DNA of 64,000 nt from NCBI GenBank assembly GCA_041602035.1, contig JBFIHA010000005.1, positions 1-64,000 on the forward strand. Direction: 5' to 3'. This stretch comes from JAOTVV01 sp041602035 (GTDB lineage Bacteria; Gemmatimonadota; Gemmatimonadetes; Gemmatimonadales; GWC2-71-9). Below the pieces are notes generated by a model, which was given only the letters and a program-made list of their open reading frames with translations, was not told the origin of the DNA and did not search any database. Made by a program: the position numbers and the translations under genes. Shown here in pieces: positions 41,589 through 50,454 of this stretch (position 1 is its first letter; the number at the start of each line of letters is the position of its first letter).

Positions 41589-43028
41589 ATGTCTCCAATC
41601 GAAGTTCATCGTGTCGACGCCTATCGTTGGCGGGTGAAGCGGTCAGGCGGCATGCGCACCGACGGGCTCATTTTCGCTGACGACCAACTGATGCACGATC
41701 TCGAAGGGGATCAATGCATCCAGCAGGTCGTGAACGTCGCCCACCTCCCCGGCATCGTCGGCCCGTCCATCGCCATGCCCGACATCCACTGGGGTTACGG
41801 GTTCCCCATCGGCGGCGTCGCCGCATTCGACGAGCACGAGGGTGTCATCTCCCCAGGCGGCGTCGGGTACGACATCAACTGCGGCGTGCGCCTGCTTCGG
41901 AGCCCACTCGCCCTCGGCGACGTGCGGCCCACGCTCGCCCGACTCATGGACACGCTGTATCAGAGTATTCCTTCGGGTGTCGGGTCGGCACGCTCCGACC
42001 TCAAGCTGTCGCCCAAAGAACTGGACCGCGTGTTGGAGCAGGGGGCCCGGTGGACCATAGACCACGGCTACGGGACTCCCAGCGATCTCGACGCCATCGA
42101 GGCCAACGGCACCCTGCCGGGGGAGCCTGACCGCGTGAGCCCACGTGCCAAGGAGCGCGGCCGCTCGCAGCTCGGCACCGTGGGAAGCGGGAACCATTTC
42201 GTCGAGGTCGGCTACGTCGCCGAGGTGTTCGACGAGGCGATCGCCGCGCGATTGGGCCTCACCCCGGGCACCGTTACCTTCTTCATCCACTCGGGATCGC
42301 GCGGGCTCGGGTACCAGGTGTGCGACGACCACCTCGAGACCATGGTGCGCGCTGCCGCGCGCTACGGCATCGAGCTTCCCGACAAGCAGCTTTGCTGCGC
42401 TCCTCTATCCAGTCCGGAGGCCCAGGCCTACTTTGGGGCGATGAACGCCGCCGCCAACTACGCGTTCGCCAACCGCCAGTTGATGAGTCACTACGTGCGG
42501 AAAGCCCTCGGCACCGTGTTCGCACGGGAGGTCGGCGACCGCACCACGTTGGTGTACGACGTGGCTCACAACATCGCCAAGTTCGAGACCCACGAAGTAG
42601 AAGGCCAACGGCGGCGGGTGTGTGTCCACCGCAAGGGCGCGACCCGTGCATTCCCGCCGGGTCACCCGGAACTCGGTGATCGCTATCGCGACATTGGCCA
42701 ACCCGTGCTCATTCCCGGTGACATGGGTCGCTACTCGTTCGTGCTCGTCGGAACCGAGGGCGCGTTTACCGAGACGTTCGGCTCCACATGTCACGGTGCG
42801 GGCCGGCGTATGAGCCGCCATCAGGCCAAGAAGGCGGCACGTCCGCGCAACGTGCCCAAGGAGCTCGAGGCCCGGGGCATCCTGATCAGGGCCGCGAGCC
42901 GCCGAACCGTAGATGAGGAGATCCCGGAGGCCTACAAGGACGTGCGCCAGGTGGTGGACGTCGTGCATGGCGCGGGGATCGGGAAGAAGGTCGTCAAACT
43001 CGTGCCGATCGGAGTCGTTAAGGGATGA
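41589..43028 (+). CDS. rtcB: RtcB-type RNA-splicing ligase
   Basis: The 479-residue product is a full RtcB: AMPDIHWGYGFPIGGVAAF, GVGYDINCGVRLL with the metal-binding Asp95 and Cys98, GTVGSGNHFVEV, FIHSGSRGLGYQV, and STCHGAGRRMSR with the His that takes GMP. RtcB joins RNA 2',3'-cyclic phosphate or 3'-phosphate ends to 5'-hydroxyl ends using GTP and manganese, for RNA repair and tRNA splicing. No archease, rtcA or rtcR lies nearby. The last codons overlap the start of the NagB-LmbE gene (ATGA), an unexpected partner. A hairpin covers the ribosome binding site. Confidence 0.96.
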   Translation: MSPIEVHRVDAYRWRVKRSGGMRTDGLIFADDQLMHDLEGDQCIQQVVNVAHLPGIVGPSIAMPDIHWGYGFPIGGVAAFDEHEGVISPGGVGYDINCGVRLLRSPLALGDVRPTLARLMDTLYQSIPSGVGSARSDLKLSPKELDRVLEQGARWTIDHGYGTPSDLDAIEANGTLPGEPDRVSPRAKERGRSQLGTVGSGNHFVEVGYVAEVFDEAIAARLGLTPGTVTFFIHSGSRGLGYQVCDDHLETMVRAAARYGIELPDKQLCCAPLSSPEAQAYFGAMNAAANYAFANRQLMSHYVRKALGTVFAREVGDRTTLVYDVAHNIAKFETHEVEGQRRRVCVHRKGATRAFPPGHPELGDRYRDIGQPVLIPGDMGRYSFVLVGTEGAFTETFGSTCHGAGRRMSRHQAKKAARPRNVPKELEARGILIRAASRRTVDEEIPEAYKDVRQVVDVVHGAGIGKKVVKLVPIGVVKG

Positions 43029-44878
43029 AGGACCTGGAACGTATGCCGACCGTCGTGGTACCGGACCACGACGAACTCATCGCACTCATCGCCGACCGCA
43101 TTGTGGCGGTCGTTCACGACGCGGTCTCGACCTCGGGCCGCTGCGTCCTCGGTCTCGCCACGGGGAGCACGCCCCTCGGGATCTACCGCGAACTCATCCG
43201 TCGTCACGCGGCGGGATCGCTCGACTTCTCGCAAGTGATCACGTTCAACCTGGACGAGTACTACCCGATGCCCGCCGAGAGCCCGCACAGCTATCGGCGA
43301 TACATGTGGGAGAACCTCTTTGCCCACGTCAACGTGAAGCCGGAGAACGTCCACATCCCCGACGGGACGACACCGCGCCAGGAGATCCGGGCTGCGTGCC
43401 ATGCGTACGAGGCGGCGATTCACGCGGCCGGTGGCATCGACCTGCAGATCCTGGGCATCGGCAAGACCGGACACATCGGGTTCAACGAGCCCGGTTCCTC
43501 GCGCAGATCGCGAACCCGTCTCGTCACGCTCGACACCGTGACCCGACGCGATGCCGCGGCCGACTTCTTCGGTGAAGACAACGTGCCGCGCGAGGCAATC
43601 ACGATGGGGGTCGGCACCATTCTGGAAGCGCGAGAGGTCGTGCTCATCGCGACCGGCGAGCACAAGGCACAGATCATACGGCGCGCGGTGGAAGGCGACG
43701 TCTCCCCGGATGTGGCGGCCACGTTCCTGCAAGATCACCCCAACGCGACCGTGTACCTCGACGCCGCGGCCGCCGCCGACCTCACACGGATCGCCACCCC
43801 GTGGCTGCTGGAGCCCGTCGAATGGACCCCGGAGATGAGCGAGCGCGCGGTGGTGTGGCTCGCCGGCCAGACCGGCAAGGCCATCCTCAAGCTCAGTGCC
43901 AAGGACTACGCCGAGAACCACCTGAGCCCACTGCTCGCCCAGCACGGTTCGCCCGGTGCCATCAACGGCGAAGTATTCAACCGGTTGCGCGACAAGATCC
44001 GCGGCCGCGCACGCCTCCCGAAAGAGCGTCGCGTGCTGGTGTTCTCGCCTCACCCGGACGACGACGTGATCTCGATGGGCGGCATGCTCGGCAAGCTCAG
44101 GGACAACGGCAACACGATTGTCGTCGCCTACATGACCAGCGGCAACATCGCCGTGTTTGACGACGATGTGCGGCGCTACCTCGATTTCGTCGATCGCGCC
44201 GCAGCGTCGTTCGGGATCACGCGGGCGGTTTTCGAAGCGCGCTGGCACGAGGCCGACAGGAGCCTCAACCAGAAACAGCGGGGCGACGTGGACATCCCGC
44301 TCGTCCAGGAGCTGAAGAGGGTGATCCGCGAGTGCGAGGCTATCTCGGCCCTCGAGTCCATGGGCATCCTGGCCGAGGCCGGGCGGTTTCTGAACCTGCC
44401 GTTCTACCGCACGGGCCAGGTGCGGAAGCTGCCGGTCGGTCCGGAGGATGTGGAGATCGTCAGGGACCTGATCCACGACGTTCGCCCCGACCTGGTCTTC
44501 GTCGCGGGCGACCTGTCCGATCCGCACGGGACCCACCGCATGTGCAAGGAGGCCATCGAACGTGCCCTGGTGGACGGCCCCGGACCGGCTCCCGAGGTGT
44601 GGTACTATCGGGGCGCATGGCAGGAATGGTCCGTCACCGAAGCGGACGCGTTGGTGCCCCTGTCCTACGAGGAACTGCATCGCAAGATCACCGCCATCTT
44701 CAAGCACGAATCGCAAAAGGACACGGCGCCGTTTCCCGGTCCACATGACGAACGGGAGTTCTGGCAGCGGGTCGAAGCGCGCAACCGCGACACCGCGGCG
44801 ATCGCCGACCGCCTCGGCTTGCCCGAGTACTACGCGATGGAAGCGTACGTCGTCAGGAGACTGCCCGGGAACCGCTGA
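43025..44878 (+). CDS. nagB: NagB glucosamine-6-phosphate deaminase fused to an LmbE/PIG-L deacetylase
   Basis: The 617-residue product has two parts. Residues ~1-270 are NagB: LATGSTPLGIYREL substrate loop, FNLDEYY with the catalytic Asp, GIGKTGHIGFNEPGSS, and the TLDTVTRRDAA segment. Residues ~335-617 are LmbE/PIG-L: VFSPHPDDDVISMGGML (zinc-binding HPDD) and SDPHGTHRMCKEA with the distal His. NagB converts glucosamine-6-phosphate to fructose-6-phosphate and ammonia. LmbE-type enzymes remove acetyl groups from GlcNAc-like sugars. The fusion is known in Bacteroidota and relatives. It could deacetylate and then deaminate amino sugars in the cytoplasm. Translation is coupled to rtcB. Confidence 0.95.
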   Translation: MKDLERMPTVVVPDHDELIALIADRIVAVVHDAVSTSGRCVLGLATGSTPLGIYRELIRRHAAGSLDFSQVITFNLDEYYPMPAESPHSYRRYMWENLFAHVNVKPENVHIPDGTTPRQEIRAACHAYEAAIHAAGGIDLQILGIGKTGHIGFNEPGSSRRSRTRLVTLDTVTRRDAAADFFGEDNVPREAITMGVGTILEAREVVLIATGEHKAQIIRRAVEGDVSPDVAATFLQDHPNATVYLDAAAAADLTRIATPWLLEPVEWTPEMSERAVVWLAGQTGKAILKLSAKDYAENHLSPLLAQHGSPGAINGEVFNRLRDKIRGRARLPKERRVLVFSPHPDDDVISMGGMLGKLRDNGNTIVVAYMTSGNIAVFDDDVRRYLDFVDRAAASFGITRAVFEARWHEADRSLNQKQRGDVDIPLVQELKRVIRECEAISALESMGILAEAGRFLNLPFYRTGQVRKLPVGPEDVEIVRDLIHDVRPDLVFVAGDLSDPHGTHRMCKEAIERALVDGPGPAPEVWYYRGAWQEWSVTEADALVPLSYEELHRKITAIFKHESQKDTAPFPGPHDEREFWQRVEARNRDTAAIADRLGLPEYYAMEAYVVRRLPGNR

Positions 44879-44908
44879 CGCGGAAATCGGCAGCCTGGCC
44901 CGTTCAGG

Positions 44909-47236
44909 CTACGCCGGCGGGTCCGCCGTCGGGGCCGATGACGCTGTCGGAGCGGTGAGTTGGGCGATCTCCGCTGTGAGTGCGCGCAGCGTCTCGCTGA
45001 GATGAACCTCGTCTTCCGCTCCGATCCATCGGTCCAGAAAGCCGTCGAGGGACGCGACACTTGAAATAGCCCACAGCAGGTACAGGTACGGCCTCCGCTT
45101 CCCTGGATCGCTGGCAATCGCGAAGAACGCGTGGACCGGCGCATGGTCTTCCGCGAACACCACTCCCTCTTTCGACCGCCCCACCACCAGTGCCGGATGC
45201 TCCAAGCCCGCAACCAGGATATGCGGGATCGCGATGCCGCGCGAAACGACCGTCGTGTAGTCCCGCTCGCGCTGCCACAGGAGATCGTACACCCCATCGT
45301 CCGACAAATCGGTGAAGAACGCGAGTTGCCGTGCCAATGCGCGGACAACATCGTCGGCTTCCACCACCCCTCCGAGATCGACGACCTCCGCCCGCCGTAG
45401 GCGTTCCAGGGCTCGGGCGCGTGGCTCCGCCAACTCGACCTGCGGCGCGCGCTTGAGCACCCAGATGGTGGCCCCGGGATGGAGTGTGGCATCCCGGAAC
45501 AGTGGTCGCGTCCGACCGTCCTGCCGGAACACGAGCGGAATCGCCTCACCGTCGACGGCGAACACCACCGGTGCTTCGTCACCCGCCATCACGTCCGGTA
45601 CGACCTCCTCGTGCAGCACATAACGGTCAAGATCACCACGATCCTGAAGGCGCATCAGTTCGGCACCTTCTAACAGCAGACGCCGTAGCCCGAGGCGCTC
45701 GACTTCTGCCTCCGTTGCTGACTCCTTCCGCGGGGCGCCTGGCAGGTAGAACTCGGGTACACCGAATTCCACGAGCGCGTAGCGCGCCAACGCCACGGAC
45801 CCAGGCTCGTCGCCCAACAACGAGACGATCATCCGAGCATCCTGGGCACCTGCGTCGCCGAGAACATCCCGATCCAGCACATCGCCCAGCACCGTCCGGA
45901 ACCCCTTCTGTTCAGCATCGCGGCAGCGACTGGGATTGCGATCGACAAACGTGACCTCCTCGCCGTCGGACGCCACGATGCCCGCCAGCTGGAGGCCGAC
46001 GCCAGTCACCGGCGTGATCACCACGCCACGTCGTCCGGTCTCCGCCGGTGCAAGCTCGTTCCGTCGTCGGAGCCAGCGAACCATCCACGTCAGCAAGAAC
46101 GGCACGGACAGCGTCGTGAGGAACGCCATGACAACGAGAATCGAGAACACCTCGCGCGAGATGAGACCCATGGCCAACCCGATCTCGGCCACGATCACTT
46201 CCACCGCCCCTCGCCCGTTCATGCCGGCACCGACGGTGAGGCCCTCTCTCCACCCGAGTCCACTTGGCAGGTAGAACAGCGCGGTGCCGACGATCTTGCC
46301 GAGGGTCGCGAGCACCACGACGAGCACGAGCAGCTCCCAGTTGGCAATGACCGCCGTCAGCGAGATGTGGAACCCGGCCGACACGAAGAAGATGGGCGCC
46401 AGGAATCCAATCGAGAGATCGTGCACGACGTCCGTCACCTCGTACGACCACTTGCGTTGGAGAATCCCTTCCTGGAGAAACAAGCCGGCCACGAACGCGC
46501 CGAGGATAGCGTGCAGGCCGGCGAGTTCAGCCAGCTCACCGAACAAGAGCGCCACGATCAGGACGATCGTGAAATTGCTCGTGCGCTTTCCCAACTCCCA
46601 ACTCGCCAGGCGGCGACCGATCCACGGAAACACCCGCATGCCAGCGAAAACTGCGACTGCGAAGAACACGACCGCTTTGACCCCCGTCAGAGCCACGCCG
46701 GTCCAACCTCCGGCACCCACCTCCTGCGCCGACATGGCGAGGATCGCGGCAAACGTCATCAGCGCCAGCGTATCGGCGAACACCGCTCCCACCAACAAGA
46801 CGCTCGCGATGCGCGTGCCGAGCAGGTTCAGGTCCACCAGGATCCGCGACTTCGTGGCCAGGGACGTGACACCCATCGCCATGCCCATGAACAGCGCCGC
46901 CGCGGTGGAGTAGTCGAGCGCCAGCATGAGCGCGACACCAGCCGCGAATGGCACCGCAAACCCACCGATGGCGGCGAGCATGCCGGCGCGTGACGCCGAG
47001 AACAGCTGGCGCGGTTGGATCTCCATCCCGATGTAGAGCATCAGGAGATACACGCCGAGGTCGGCGAGGATATCGACCGCCTCGTTTGGCGTGAGCAACC
47101 CGAGGAGTGCGGGGCCGAACACAACGCCGGCCGCCAGCTCCCCAAGAATGGCCGGGAATCCCATGCGAACGGCGAAAAGGCCGCTTCCCCACGCGGCCAG
47201 CAGGATCATCAGTAGGTGAATCAGATCCAGGTGCAC
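44909..47236 (-). CDS. CPA2 cation/proton antiporter with NAD-binding-like and PTS EIIA-like tail
   Basis: The 775-residue product has about twelve TM helices in residues 1-390 with Kef/CPA2 features (GFPAILGELAAGVVFGPALLG, GMNGRGAVEVIVAEIGLAMG at 338-357). A degenerate RCK/TrkA-N-like domain follows (about 400-530, VVITPVTGVGLQLA, VTFVDRNP, RTVLGDVLD), then a short TrkA-C-like region. An EIIA-fructose-type domain fills about 605-760, with GIAIPH at His672, the residue phosphorylated in true EIIA. It should exchange K+ or Na+ for protons at the inner membrane, under ligand and perhaps phospho-control. It is 39 bp downstream of a Ser/Thr kinase gene on the same strand. Confidence 0.9.
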   Translation of the reverse strand: MHLDLIHLLMILLAAWGSGLFAVRMGFPAILGELAAGVVFGPALLGLLTPNEAVDILADLGVYLLMLYIGMEIQPRQLFSASRAGMLAAIGGFAVPFAAGVALMLALDYSTAAALFMGMAMGVTSLATKSRILVDLNLLGTRIASVLLVGAVFADTLALMTFAAILAMSAQEVGAGGWTGVALTGVKAVVFFAVAVFAGMRVFPWIGRRLASWELGKRTSNFTIVLIVALLFGELAELAGLHAILGAFVAGLFLQEGILQRKWSYEVTDVVHDLSIGFLAPIFFVSAGFHISLTAVIANWELLVLVVVLATLGKIVGTALFYLPSGLGWREGLTVGAGMNGRGAVEVIVAEIGLAMGLISREVFSILVVMAFLTTLSVPFLLTWMVRWLRRRNELAPAETGRRGVVITPVTGVGLQLAGIVASDGEEVTFVDRNPSRCRDAEQKGFRTVLGDVLDRDVLGDAGAQDARMIVSLLGDEPGSVALARYALVEFGVPEFYLPGAPRKESATEAEVERLGLRRLLLEGAELMRLQDRGDLDRYVLHEEVVPDVMAGDEAPVVFAVDGEAIPLVFRQDGRTRPLFRDATLHPGATIWVLKRAPQVELAEPRARALERLRRAEVVDLGGVVEADDVVRALARQLAFFTDLSDDGVYDLLWQRERDYTTVVSRGIAIPHILVAGLEHPALVVGRSKEGVVFAEDHAPVHAFFAIASDPGKRRPYLYLLWAISSVASLDGFLDRWIGAEDEVHLSETLRALTAEIAQLTAPTASSAPTADPPA

Positions 47237-47275
47237 TGTGTCGCTCCGCGATTCACGATCCCGCGCGGCACTCGC

Positions 47276-49174
47276 CTACCCCGCCAGTAACTGTCGGACT
47301 TCCTCTTGTGCGTCCAAGAGCCGTCGAATATCGGCGGCCACCTCGCGCGCGGTGCCGAGCCGCGTGGTGACCCGAGCCACCTCGATGGTGCCCGCCGACA
47401 ACTGCAGGACATCGAGCCGCAGCGTCTCGAGCGCGGCCACCGCATCCTGCATCCGCCTTTGCGCTCGATCGCGCAGCCCAGCGATACGCTGCTGCACGTC
47501 GGCCCGCCGCTCGGCGGGAACCGCGCCTCGCGCCCCGCCAAACCGCAGTGCCTCCGTGCACTCGTCCACGAGGTGGCGCATGCGCTGCGCGTCGTCCTCC
47601 AGACCGGAGACCACATCTCGCAGATCGGGCATGGATCGTCGTATGGCGGGCGGCAACGACTCGTACAAGCTCACCACGGCCCCCCCGATCGCCAACTCGG
47701 TGGGCCGTCCGGTGAGCGCTGTCGACGGCAGCGCGACGCGCTTGAGCCCGATGCCGGACAGCCGGAACAGCCACTCTCCGACGCGACCCTTCCAGCGCTG
47801 CCACCGGCGGCGCGCCTTCTTGTCCGAGCGGCGATCGGCCCGCAGCCCGGTCACCGCGCCGGTCAGCGCCAGGGCTCCGGACGCGAGATACATCGTCACG
47901 AGCACGGCCTCGGACGGATAGACACCGGCGAATATGGCGCCGATCACGGCGGCGGCACCCGCAAAGCTACCGTAGGCAACGGCGCGCAGACGGCGGGCGT
48001 GTTCTCGATAACGCTCGCCGTACAGGAATACGAGCTCTTCCTGACGCGACTCCAGATCCTGACGCAGCGCATCCACCACGTCATCCCGTGCGTAGCCTGA
48101 GCGCAGCACGCCGCGGATCCGTCGCACGTGCCCGACGAGCGGCAGCGATACGGCACCGGCTAAGAGCGCGAGCAGCAGCGGGGCTCGGGCCAGTGTGGGC
48201 ATGGTGAACGCCGCGGCGATCGCCATCGGTCCGAGCCACATGAGCATGAGGACGTAGAAGAGGCCCACCGACCGTTCTCCACTGCGCCTCAGGTGCTCCA
48301 CAAAGAGGCGCACCGGCACTGGCACGTCTCGCCGCACCGCGAGTGCGGCGCCGAGCCGGTCGGCCAAGTCCATGGCAGCGTCCACCCGCTGTTCACGGTC
48401 CTTGACCAGACAGCGATCGACGATGTCACCCAGGGTAGCCGGGATTCCCGGCGCCACCGTCGCAAGCCTCGGCGGCTCGGCGCTCAGGTGACGTGACATC
48501 ATCTCGGCCGGCGAACGAGCATCGAATGGGTAGCGACCCGCGAACACGAGGAACCCCAACACGCCCAGCGAATAGAGGTCGCTCCGCGCATCGACGGGCT
48601 CACCCCTGACCTGCTCGGGACTCATGAACTCGGGAGTCCCGACCACCTCGCCATCGTCATCCGTCGGCCCCACGACCGCGATGCCGAAATCCGAGACGAG
48701 CGCTCGTCCACTCCCGCGCTCCAGCAGGATATTGTCCGCCTTGATGTCGCGGTGCACTACTCCCTGACCGTGCGCATAGACGAGCGCCCATGCCACTTCT
48801 CGCAGCACGCGCACACCCTCGCGCACCGGGAGCGGACCCCCGTTCGCGATGCGCTGCGCCACTGTCTCGCCATCCACGTACGTCATGACGAAGAACACGA
48901 GGTCTCCCGCTTCCTCGACGGCGTGAATCGGTACGATGTTGGGATGAGACAGCTTAGCGGCGGTACGGGCCTCGTTCAGAAACCGCTGTCTGAGATGGGG
49001 GTGTCGCCCCAGATGCGGCAGGAGCAGCTTGATCGCCACCGGCCGATCGAGGGTGACGTCGCGCGCGAGGAAGACGACTCCCATGCCCCCCCGCCCGATT
49101 TCGCGATCGAGCGAGTAGCGACCGGCAACCTGTTCCTGGAGCTCGAGGAACTCGCGGGTGAGCGCACTGGACAT
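47276..49174 (-). CDS. Ser/Thr protein kinase with four-TM domain
   Basis: From MSSALTREFL the 632-residue product has an N-terminal kinase: GRGGMGVVFLARD, VAIKLLL, VVHRDIKADNILL, SDFGIAVVG and EFMSPEQ. Two hydrophobic hairpins follow (about 320-370, FYVLMLMWLGPMAIAAAF; and 425-480, GSFAGAAAVIGAIFAGVY onwards), separated by a coiled stretch. The C-terminal ~130 residues are an amphipathic coiled coil (EECTEALRF-like helices, RRADVQQRIAGLRDRAQRRMQDAVAALETL). This is a membrane kinase, and its likely target is the antiporter encoded immediately downstream. Codons upstream to 49240 pass through a terminator and are not used. Confidence 0.93.
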   Translation of the reverse strand: MSSALTREFLELQEQVAGRYSLDREIGRGGMGVVFLARDVTLDRPVAIKLLLPHLGRHPHLRQRFLNEARTAAKLSHPNIVPIHAVEEAGDLVFFVMTYVDGETVAQRIANGGPLPVREGVRVLREVAWALVYAHGQGVVHRDIKADNILLERGSGRALVSDFGIAVVGPTDDDGEVVGTPEFMSPEQVRGEPVDARSDLYSLGVLGFLVFAGRYPFDARSPAEMMSRHLSAEPPRLATVAPGIPATLGDIVDRCLVKDREQRVDAAMDLADRLGAALAVRRDVPVPVRLFVEHLRRSGERSVGLFYVLMLMWLGPMAIAAAFTMPTLARAPLLLALLAGAVSLPLVGHVRRIRGVLRSGYARDDVVDALRQDLESRQEELVFLYGERYREHARRLRAVAYGSFAGAAAVIGAIFAGVYPSEAVLVTMYLASGALALTGAVTGLRADRRSDKKARRRWQRWKGRVGEWLFRLSGIGLKRVALPSTALTGRPTELAIGGAVVSLYESLPPAIRRSMPDLRDVVSGLEDDAQRMRHLVDECTEALRFGGARGAVPAERRADVQQRIAGLRDRAQRRMQDAVAALETLRLDVLQLSAGTIEVARVTTRLGTAREVAADIRRLLDAQEEVRQLLAG

Positions 49175-49218
49175 CACGGAGAATGTCCAATACCCCGGGA
49201 GACGGTCAAGACCGCTAG

Positions 49219-49259
49219 AAAAAAGAGGCGGCCCGCACACCCGGAGGTGACGGACCGCC
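49219..49259 (-). terminator. Rho-independent terminator for minus-strand transcription, no assigned gene
   Basis: On the minus strand, GGCGG-T-CCG (49259-49251) pairs with CGG-G-CCGCC (49235-49227), with one mismatch, around a 15-base loop. CTCTTTTTTC follows at 49226-49217, giving a clear U-tract. It lies upstream of the kinase start (49174), so it ends a transcript coming from the right. The nearest clear minus-strand gene on that side begins over 600 bp away at 49882. Confidence 0.7.
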
Positions 49260-49881
49260 CCACGCGCTGGCTACCCGGAGTCAGGGGATTGACTCCCACT
49301 GTTCTTCTTCCCACCGCCACTGCTTGGGCTGCTTCACCCGCTGTAGGGCGGCCGGGAGCTCCGGCTTCCATTCCCAAGCGGCCTGGCCGGGCCGCAAGGT
49401 TCGCCGGCGCGGGCGCTGCGAGTCAGCTGGGTCGCGGACCAGCTTCTCGCACTGCACACCGAGGCGCCACATCGGCGTGGGCTAGGCACGCGACTGGCCT
49501 CGCCTGCTCGGGAGGAGTGATCACCCGGATCGTAGGACGCCCGAAGCCCTTGTATGCGTCGGCATCCTCCCCGGAACTTCCTTTCCGAGCCGCCACGCAG
49601 GGCGTGGCAGAGACTAGTGAGGTCCCGACCCTTCCCCTGCTTGGCACCGCCCAATCTAGCCTCCGGGTGGAATCACGCAAGTGCCGATATTTCTTCGGCT
49701 TACGTCACTTCATGTGACTCCGTTGTGGATCGTGAAGGCCCACTATTGCTGGCCGCGTACGCGGCTTTCCACTCAATGTGGAGTTGTGCAAAACCGCCGA
49801 CCACATCCATCCACATCGAGGCGATCGACGGAAGAATCCCGAGCGTCCCAGCCACCACCAGCTGGGGTGCGTGGTGATGGT
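49260..49881. other. Structured intergenic region with possible small gene or RNA
   Basis: No convincing gene. On the minus strand, two frames are open in succession: 49680-49423 (85 codons) and 49472-49281 (63 codons, ending WRWEEEQWESIP just before the terminator). They are in different frames and overlap, which could be a broken gene. Neither has a good ribosome binding site or a known domain. Inverted repeats cluster to the right: GTCAC-TTCAT-GTGAC (49704-49718), the perfect palindrome GCCGCGTACGCGGC (49752-49765) and TCCAC-TCAAT-GTGGA (49768-49782). The terminator at 49219-49259 suggests something here is transcribed leftward. Confidence 0.45.
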
Positions 49882-50454
49882 TCAGTCGGACGGAAAGCGC
49901 GGCTCGATCTTGATGCCGGCGGCCCCGGCAAAGCGTGCGGACGCCCCGTGCAGTGCCACCAACGACTGCTCGAGCCTGCTGGTGCGGTGCGCTCCCCAGG
50001 CCTTGAGAGAGTCGGGCCAGTCACCCGGGCCGTTCGGTGACAAGCCGTGCTCACACAGGTCCTCGAGTACCCGGCGCGTCGACCGCATCTGCTGCACTAG
50101 GTTGCGCTCGGCGGAGCGCAGTTCACCGACGCGGGACCCTGCATCAGGAGGCACGCGCACGTTGGGCTCGGTCGCCACGAGTGTGCTGCCCAGCCTCTGA
50201 CAGGACGACTGGAGCCGTCGCGCTCTGTTCTCGACCGTTCGGGCTCCCGCACGCTGGAGGTCACGCCGAAACCGATCGATATCCGATTGCACCCGCGACA
50301 CAGAATCTCGCAGCGTGACGAGCGCCGATCGGTACCGCAACGTGACACTGTCAGTCGGAGCGCTGCCCGGGGCATCCGCCTGGCCATGACCGGGCACGGC
50401 AGCGCCGAACGCCACCAGGAGCCCAACGAGCACCATGGCAGCGAGCCGCCTCAC
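49882..50454 (-). CDS. Secreted coiled-coil protein, unknown
   Basis: The 190-residue product has a signal peptide (MVLVGLLVAFGAAVPGHGQA). The mature part is mostly helical with heptad-like spacing: RYRSALVTLRDSVSRVQSDIDRFRRDLQRAGARTVENRARRLQSSC, GELRSAERNLVQQMRSTRRVLEDLCEHG and TSRLEQSLVALHGASARF. Two cysteines (SSC, DLC) may form a disulphide linking helices. The function is unknown. It overlaps the upstream gene (50451-51068) by 4 bp, so the two are translationally coupled. Confidence 0.7.
   Translation of the reverse strand: MRRLAAMVLVGLLVAFGAAVPGHGQADAPGSAPTDSVTLRYRSALVTLRDSVSRVQSDIDRFRRDLQRAGARTVENRARRLQSSCQRLGSTLVATEPNVRVPPDAGSRVGELRSAERNLVQQMRSTRRVLEDLCEHGLSPNGPGDWPDSLKAWGAHRTSRLEQSLVALHGASARFAGAAGIKIEPRFPSD

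Noticed and set aside
42932..44746. 604-codon open frame antisense to the NagB-LmbE gene
   Set aside because: It lacks domains, is rich in Arg, His and Val as expected for the shadow of a GC-rich gene, and the plus-strand gene has complete catalytic motifs.
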